Source: JAPLIS01 sp963719415 (GTDB lineage Bacteria; Babelota; Babeliae; Babelales; Vermiphilaceae). Taken from it: DNA of 64,000 bases. Both the position numbers and the translations under genes were made by a program. Under the pieces are notes generated by a model, which worked only from the letters and a program-made list of their open reading frames with translations, ran no database searches and had not been told where the DNA came from. Below, piece after piece: positions 59,386 through 64,000 of this stretch. The stretch's first letter is position 1. Every line of letters starts with the position of its first letter. The stretch spans positions 496,001-560,000 of the forward strand of contig OY970383.1 in assembly GCA_963719415.1 (NCBI GenBank). The letters run 5' to 3'.

Positions 59386-60279
59386 TTATTTTTTTAACAA
59401 AACAACCTCTTCCTCTGATAATCCAGTAATACGAACAATTTCAGCGACAGTATAGATGGATGATTGTAGCATCTGTTGCGCCACCGTTCGCTTGGCATTT
59501 ATTTCGCCATCTTTTCTACCCTCTTGAATTCCTTCTTGAAGCCCCTTTTGTTTACCACGTTTTTCACCACCCTCTTCAGCTAATTCTATTTCACCCTGTT
59601 GATCTGTAGCGCGAACAAAGGCATCCTCATAATCACTCAATTCTTGTTCCGACCAACTCATCTTTTCAGCAACACCACATGCTTCTATCAATTCTTCTTC
59701 ATCCAAAGCTGCTGGAATATAATTTTGTTTTTTAATCTCTTTTACAAAATAAAGCCATTTATCTTCAGTTGTTGTCAGCTCTTGCTCTTTTTTATGAAAC
59801 TTTGGCAATTCAACAAAAACAAAAGTTAGTTCCTCCAAATCATTTTCATGCGTTTCTATATCTAATATTTTATGAATCGATTTATACTTTTTTTTGTTTG
59901 AAAACATAGTAAAACCGACGAGAGAAAGCACCACAACCGGCATAAGCTCTGGATACGGCTTTCCTTTGCCCAACTGCATAGAATATGTTTTTGCGCCATA
60001 AAAAACCATCCGTTTACCAAACTCTCTCACTCCTCTAACTTGCATCTCAACAATATACCTAGTACCAGCTTGATCAATACAAATAAGATCCAAAATATTA
60101 TCTTTTTTTTCATTTGCCAATGGCAGTTGCTCCGTGTTTAAAAAGTCAATCGAAACAATAGTTTTGTTGCCAGTGAGTTCTAAAATAGAATTCAAAAATG
60201 AAATCGTAACCGATTTATGCTCTTCTGATCCAAAAATTTTCTTAAATGCAACATCATTGCAAGGGTTTAAAAATTTCAT
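59386..60279 (-). CDS. Rpn-family PD-(D/E)XK nuclease / transposase-like protein, second copy
   Basis: 297 residues from the ATG at 60279 (AAGGA 6 bases upstream; the ATG at 60285 is too close). MKFLNPCNDVAFKKIFG is the family start; NILDLICID carries the catalytic Asp and YIVEMQVRG the Glu-x-Gln. The Lys/Gly-rich GKQKGLQEGIQEGRKDG and HTH-like end VAEIVRITGLSEEEVV match the first copy in plan, but sequence is well diverged. It lies between groEL and a GAGCTCG repeat, flanked on both sides by the same hairpin, which suggests it arrived with a duplicated terminator. Confidence 0.88.
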   Translation of the reverse strand: MKFLNPCNDVAFKKIFGSEEHKSVTISFLNSILELTGNKTIVSIDFLNTEQLPLANEKKDNILDLICIDQAGTRYIVEMQVRGVREFGKRMVFYGAKTYSMQLGKGKPYPELMPVVVLSLVGFTMFSNKKKYKSIHKILDIETHENDLEELTFVFVELPKFHKKEQELTTTEDKWLYFVKEIKKQNYIPAALDEEELIEACGVAEKMSWSEQELSDYEDAFVRATDQQGEIELAEEGGEKRGKQKGLQEGIQEGRKDGEINAKRTVAQQMLQSSIYTVAEIVRITGLSEEEVVLLKK

Positions 60280-60360
60280 ACACATTCCTTAATTTAACTA
60301 CCAAAAACTTTATCTTATTTTTACCGTTCATACGTTATATCAATACAGTATAATCATTAT

Positions 60361-60402
60361 AAAAAGAGAGAGTTTTCTTGTTATCGAAAACTCTCTCTTT
60401 TT
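60361..60402 (-). terminator. Terminator of groEL
   Basis: A perfect 17-base stem (AAAAAGAGAGAGTTTTC with its inverse) and 8-base loop, followed by T on the minus strand, 89 bases beyond the groEL stop. Confidence 0.8.
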
Positions 60403-60490
60403 ATAAATTCTTAATGTTAAGTTATAAATATTTGTATCTATCTATACATTATTACTTAAAAACTAATTCTATTTTAATACAAGCCAAATC

Positions 60491-62137
60491 TTAATACATG
60501 CCCGGCATGCCACCCATACCACCCATTCCTCCTGAAGCAGACGGCATCGAGTCTTTCTTATCTTGAGATAACTCAAAAATAGCAGCTTCTGTTGTTAACA
60601 AAAGACCGGCTATCGATGCAGCATTCTGAATAGCAGAACGAGTAACTTTTGCTGGATCAACAATACCTGCTGCTACCATATCAACATATTCCCCATTTTT
60701 GGCATCAAAACCAATACCAGCTGCTGATTCACGAACTTTGTTTACAATAACCGCTGCGTCATGACCAGCGTTAGATACAATAATCCGCATTGGCTCTTCT
60801 AAAGCACGACGAACTATTTGCGCACCGAACTTCTCATCACCCGAAAGATTTAACGCATCTACTGCAGCTTGGGCACGTAATAATGCAACACCGCCACCAG
60901 CAACAATACCTTCTTCTACGGCAGCTCGCGTTGCATGAAGTGCATCTTCAATACGATCTTTCTTTTCTTTCATTTCTGTTTCTGTTGCAGCACCAACTTT
61001 AATCACCGCAACACCGCCAGCTAATTTTGCTAACCGTTCTTGTAGTTTTTCTTTATCATAATCAGAAGTGCAATTTTCAATCTGCATTCTAATTTGTAGA
61101 ACACGCCCTTTGATGGCTTCTGAAGATCCTTGACCTTCAATGATAGTAGTCGAATCCTTAGTGATCACTACTTTAGCCGCTGTACCAAGATCATGTAACA
61201 TTGCTGATTCAAGTTTCAGACCAATATCTTCAGAAACAAGTTTACCACCAGTAAGAATAGCGATATCTTCTAACATTGCTTTACGACGATCACCAAAACC
61301 CGGAGCTTTAACGGCTGAAACATTTAACGTTCCCCGTAATTTGTTAACTACGAGAGTCGCAAGAGCTTCACCTTCAACATCTTCTGCTATAATCAACAAT
61401 GCACGGCCAGACTTTGCAGCTTGTTCTAAAATTGGCAACAAACTCTTCATAGTGCTAATCTTTTTTTCATAGATAAGAATAAGCGGATGATCAAAAGTTG
61501 TTTCCATTTTTTCAGCGTGAGTCACAAAATAAGGAGATAGATAGCCACGGTCAAACTGCATTCCTTCAACAACTTCAAGCTCGTCGCTCATCCCTTTTGC
61601 TTCTTCAACAGTAATAACCCCATCACGACCAACACGTTCCATAGCTTCTGCAATCTGATTACCAATCACAACATCAGAATTTGCTGAAATAGTTGCTACT
61701 TGTTCAATCTCTTTTTTACCGGCAACTGCACGAGATTGTTTTTGAATATCAGCAACCACTGCTTTAACTGAAATTTCTATGCCACGCTTTAATTCCATCG
61801 GATTAGCACCAGCTGCTACATATTTATTTCCTTCACGGAAAATAGCTTGAGCCAATATTGTTGCTGTTGTTGTTCCATCACCGGCAACATCATGAGCTTT
61901 GCTTGCAACTTCACGGACCATCTGTGCGCCCATGTTTTCTAGTTTATCAGCAACTTCAATCTCTTTTGCAACCGTAACACCATCTTTAGTGATTAATGGA
62001 GCACCAAAAGAACGTTCAAAAACAACATTACGACCTTTGGGCCCAAGAGTAACTTTTACTGTATCTGCTAATGTATCTATGCCACGACGTATTTTTTCAC
62101 GTGCATCGACACCAAACATAATTTTTTTAACTGCCAT
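60491..62137 (-). CDS. groEL: Chaperonin GroEL (60 kDa)
   Basis: The large chaperonin subunit forms the double ring that folds proteins with ATP. From the ATG at 62137 (TTGGAG ribosome site; an upstream ATG at 62149 lacks one) it has 548 residues. Standard motifs are present: VTLGPKGRNVVFE, DGVTVAKEIE, GDGTTTATILA, the apical GRALLIIAEDVEGEAL, and the signature AAVEEGIVAGGG. It ends GGMGGMGGMPGMY, the usual Gly-Met tail. groES lies 128 bases upstream with a repeat remnant between. No CIRCE operator is seen upstream of groES. Confidence 0.98.
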   Translation of the reverse strand: MAVKKIMFGVDAREKIRRGIDTLADTVKVTLGPKGRNVVFERSFGAPLITKDGVTVAKEIEVADKLENMGAQMVREVASKAHDVAGDGTTTATILAQAIFREGNKYVAAGANPMELKRGIEISVKAVVADIQKQSRAVAGKKEIEQVATISANSDVVIGNQIAEAMERVGRDGVITVEEAKGMSDELEVVEGMQFDRGYLSPYFVTHAEKMETTFDHPLILIYEKKISTMKSLLPILEQAAKSGRALLIIAEDVEGEALATLVVNKLRGTLNVSAVKAPGFGDRRKAMLEDIAILTGGKLVSEDIGLKLESAMLHDLGTAAKVVITKDSTTIIEGQGSSEAIKGRVLQIRMQIENCTSDYDKEKLQERLAKLAGGVAVIKVGAATETEMKEKKDRIEDALHATRAAVEEGIVAGGGVALLRAQAAVDALNLSGDEKFGAQIVRRALEEPMRIIVSNAGHDAAVIVNKVRESAAGIGFDAKNGEYVDMVAAGIVDPAKVTRSAIQNAASIAGLLLTTEAAIFELSQDKKDSMPSASGGMGGMGGMPGMY

Positions 62138-62195
62138 AATAAACTCCAATCTTTTACTTAAATAAGGTAAGTTACTCTTCTTATACTAATTTCTT

Positions 62196-62265
62196 TTTAC
62201 CCCATCGATAGATGGGATGTAACTATGGGATATAAAAACTGAGCGCTTAAGCCAAACTCACGTTA
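62196..62265. repeat. Repeat remnant between groES and groEL
   Basis: TACCCCATCGATAGATGGGA is palindromic (CCCATC-GATA-GATGGG), and ACTGAGCGCTTAAGCC and AACTCACGTTATTATAA match the ends of the GAGCTCG repeat family. It interrupts the usually tight groESL spacing. Confidence 0.45.
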
Positions 62266-62553
62266 TTATAAATTACTAACCCCTAAGAGATCATCTTCTT
62301 TGAGAATAATATGATTTTTATCTACTTCAGTGCCCGCATATTTTCCAAAATAGACAATATCATTAATCTTAACATCAAGAGCCAAATGAGCTCCGGAAGC
62401 ATCTCTACGTCCTGTACCAACGGCTATTACTCTTCCTGTCTGAGATTTTTCTTTAGCTGAATCAGGAATAATAAGACCTCCTGCTGTCCGCTCTTGTGCT
62501 TCTATACGCTCAACCAAAACTCGGTCACCCAAGGGGCGAAATGTTTCAAACAT
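62266..62553 (-). CDS. groES: Co-chaperonin GroES (10 kDa)
   Basis: 95 residues, the lid of GroEL. Family motifs: RPLGDRVLVERIE at the start, a mobile loop with ERTAGGLIIPDSAKEK (the GG-I/L-x-x-P loop that contacts GroEL), GRVIAVGTGRR, and VYFGKYAGTEV near the end. AGAGGAGAAAG precedes the ATG. Upstream of groEL on the same strand, forming a groESL operon widened by a short repeat. Confidence 0.98.
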   Translation of the reverse strand: MFETFRPLGDRVLVERIEAQERTAGGLIIPDSAKEKSQTGRVIAVGTGRRDASGAHLALDVKINDIVYFGKYAGTEVDKNHIILKEDDLLGVSNL

Positions 62554-62827
62554 ATGCTTTCTCCTCTGACATAATTATATATATACTAATACAAACCTAT
62601 TAAACGTACCTATTATGAGACCTCATTATAAGAATACAATAAAATCCAAAAACTTCAATCAATCTTTTTGATAGCAAGTGACTCATATTTTATCTCTATC
62701 TTTACTCAAGCCACAGGGGGCAATTTAGACTAAAACAGAGTCAAAAATAGATTTTTTACTTACGTAATTTTTTTAATTATTTTTATATTTAATTAATATT
62801 TTTATATTTAATTGATAAGGAGCGCGC

Positions 62828-63691
62828 ATGCCTTCTATTTTTCCCTCTCTTATATCTTCAGACCTTCTTAATCTTGGCAATACAATCAAAAATCTTGATC
62901 CCTTCTGCGCGGGGTATCATATAGATATTATGGACAATCACTTTGTCCCTTCTTTAACGTGGGGAACTCTCTTTGTTGAGGCTATTTCCCAAGCGACTTC
63001 ACAGCAAATCTGGGTTCATCTTATGGTTGATAATCCCGCTTCTTTCATAGCTCAATTAGAACCAATAGTAGAACCAATAGTAGAACCAATAGTAGAACCA
63101 ATAGTAGAGTCTGCAAAAAATAATCCCAAAAAAAATAATCTCGACCCTAATAATCTTAAAAAAAATATTATTAGTTTCCATTTAGAATCAACCAACAATC
63201 CCTTAGCGGTAATTCAAGCTATTCAAGAAAAAAAGTGGCGACCAAGTATCGCTATAAATCCAAAAACGCCCGTTACCGACCTTATCCCCTTCTTTTCCTC
63301 TATTGATCACATACTCTTAATGTCTGTGCACCCGGGCAAATCAGGACAGCCCTTTATCCCTGAAACAATCAACAAAATTACTGAATTACAGAACTATTTA
63401 TCAGAATACTATCTATCAATAAAAAAAAGCCTCAGACAAAGCCATAACTCAGCGCAGCAGGGTCACCTATTAGAACAAAATCAAGCGAGCGCTAGCTCAA
63501 CTAACAGTATCTCTCCTCTTATCTCGACCACTATTGCTCTTGATGGGGGAATTACTCTGAACAACTATGGGAATCTTGCCACACTTGGAGTGGATCACTT
63601 TGCTATTGCTTCTGCTATTTTTAATACACCAGATCCAACCAAGACGTTACGAGAATTACAAAATTACGGCAAAACAAGAGACTTAAAATAA
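62828..63691 (+). CDS. rpe: Ribulose-phosphate 3-epimerase with two low-complexity insertions
   Basis: Rpe interconverts ribulose-5-phosphate and xylulose-5-phosphate. Catalytic residues are in place: HIDIMD (His31, Asp33), VHLMV (His64), MSVHPGKSGQPF and ALDGGI (Asp239). The usual MDG-x-FVP reads MDNHFVP, and MSVNPG reads MSVHPG. At 287 residues it is ~65 longer than normal, because of two insertions: about residues 78-113, starting with EPIVEPIVEPIVEPIVE (12-base tandem repeat, near 63060-63110) and Lys/Asn-rich sequence, and 194-233 (Gln/Ser-rich). Both sit between conserved strands, so the barrel can still fold. AAGGAG precedes the ATG closely. Confidence 0.92.
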   Translation: MPSIFPSLISSDLLNLGNTIKNLDPFCAGYHIDIMDNHFVPSLTWGTLFVEAISQATSQQIWVHLMVDNPASFIAQLEPIVEPIVEPIVEPIVESAKNNPKKNNLDPNNLKKNIISFHLESTNNPLAVIQAIQEKKWRPSIAINPKTPVTDLIPFFSSIDHILLMSVHPGKSGQPFIPETINKITELQNYLSEYYLSIKKSLRQSHNSAQQGHLLEQNQASASSTNSISPLISTTIALDGGITLNNYGNLATLGVDHFAIASAIFNTPDPTKTLRELQNYGKTRDLK

Positions 63692-63720
63692 AACATGATT
63701 AATAGAGGTGTTATAGAATC

Positions 63721-63749
63721 GAGTAGGAGCCCCTTTGGGGCTCCTACTC
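63721..63749. terminator. Intrinsic terminator after rpe
   Basis: A perfect 13-base stem (GAGTAGGAGCCCC with its inverse) around TTT. It serves rpe and possibly the converging gene at the right edge. Confidence 0.8.
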
Positions 63750-63810
63750 ATACATTTTATCAACAATAACAGATAATAACAAATGCCACTACCGCTATCC
63801 TTTTTAGAAT

Positions 63811-64000
63811 TTACATCCACCATCTCTTAACTAACTGTTTTTTAGCTGCCTTTTCTTGAGTCTGGCTTAGAGTATCTTTTTGCTGGCTATCTTTTTGATT
63901 ATCTTTTTTGCTATTTTTTTGGACATCTTCTGTATCAAGTTCTGTATCAAGTTCTGTATCAAGTTCTGTATTTTTTGCACTAACTTCTTTATTTTCAACA
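63811..64000 (-). CDS. C-terminal part of a Lys/Asp-rich low-complexity protein (cut by window edge)
   Basis: The last 62 residues are visible. They contain TELDTELDTELDTE from a 12-base tandem repeat (63935-63980), a Lys/Gln-rich stretch (NSKKDNQKDSQQKD) and end KRWWM. The rest lies past base 64000, so no function can be assigned. Confidence 0.55.
   Translation of the reverse strand, partial: VENKEVSAKNTELDTELDTELDTEDVQKNSKKDNQKDSQQKDTLSQTQEKAAKKQLVKRWWM

Noticed and set aside
62554..62827. CIRCE-type operator for HrcA before groES
   Set aside because: No TTAGCACTC-N9-GAGTGCTAA or close variant is present.
1..64000. tRNA, rRNA and riboswitch genes
   Set aside because: I scanned for T-loop-like GGTTCGAATCC motifs and conserved rRNA stretches by eye and found none; short or divergent RNAs could be missed without a covariance search.

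Overview
This is an AT-rich bacterial chromosome segment with long intergenic gaps, many exported proteins of unknown function and a thin set of housekeeping genes. It encodes a lipoprotein transferase (lgt, cut by the left edge), a beta-barrel-like protein ending in Phe, and many Sec signal peptides, so the cell is probably diderm. Ankyrin proteins, a class II Fic protein, Rpn-type nucleases, a membrane pyrophosphatase and a Chlamydia-like class Ic ribonucleotide reductase suggest a host-associated, reduced bacterium. My best guess is Candidatus Dependentiae (TM6/Babeliae); this is inference from gene content, not a phylogenetic result.

Layout: 1-7.7 kb holds lgt, mnmG, a FkbM methyltransferase, an ankyrin protein and an exported metallophosphatase. 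7.8-12.8 kb has a charged-repeat exported protein, ogt, a decayed ATPase fragment and fic, with nested small repeats. 12.8-17.2 kb carries three paralogous exported proteins with an apparently intact IS630-type element between the second and third. 17.6-21.5 kb has efp, nusB, glk (with a large low-complexity insertion), a lipoprotein-like thioredoxin and a membrane protein. 21.6-25.7 kb holds nrdA and nrdB, separated by a miniature element with a tandem GC-rich palindrome. 26-46.4 kb is an accessory block of exported proteins on the minus strand. 46.4-53.5 kb has hppA, a broken MNT-HEPN pair, ftsL-like and ftsI, and an outer-membrane-like protein. 53.6-60.3 kb has two tandem ankyrin proteins, two Rpn nucleases, an AAA/PD-(D/E)XK protein and an exported HIT protein. 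60.4-64 kb has groEL, groES, rpe and the tail of a Lys-rich protein.

The most unusual part is 29-45.2 kb: six tandem genes whose products share a signal peptide, a disordered linker, one or two copies of an unrecognised ~100-residue module, a hydrophobic segment, and a nearly invariant ~83-residue C-terminal module ending LLQNR. The ends are almost identical in DNA between neighbours while the middles differ, as expected from tandem duplication plus recombination. I recognise no known family; a diversifying exported or envelope-anchored host-interaction family is the best inference.

The window is also rich in small repeats: miniature elements with IS630-like termini, a second family carrying AACGTGAGCTCGA ends, GC-rich palindromes, and in-frame tandem repeats inside genes including glk, rpe and ftsI.
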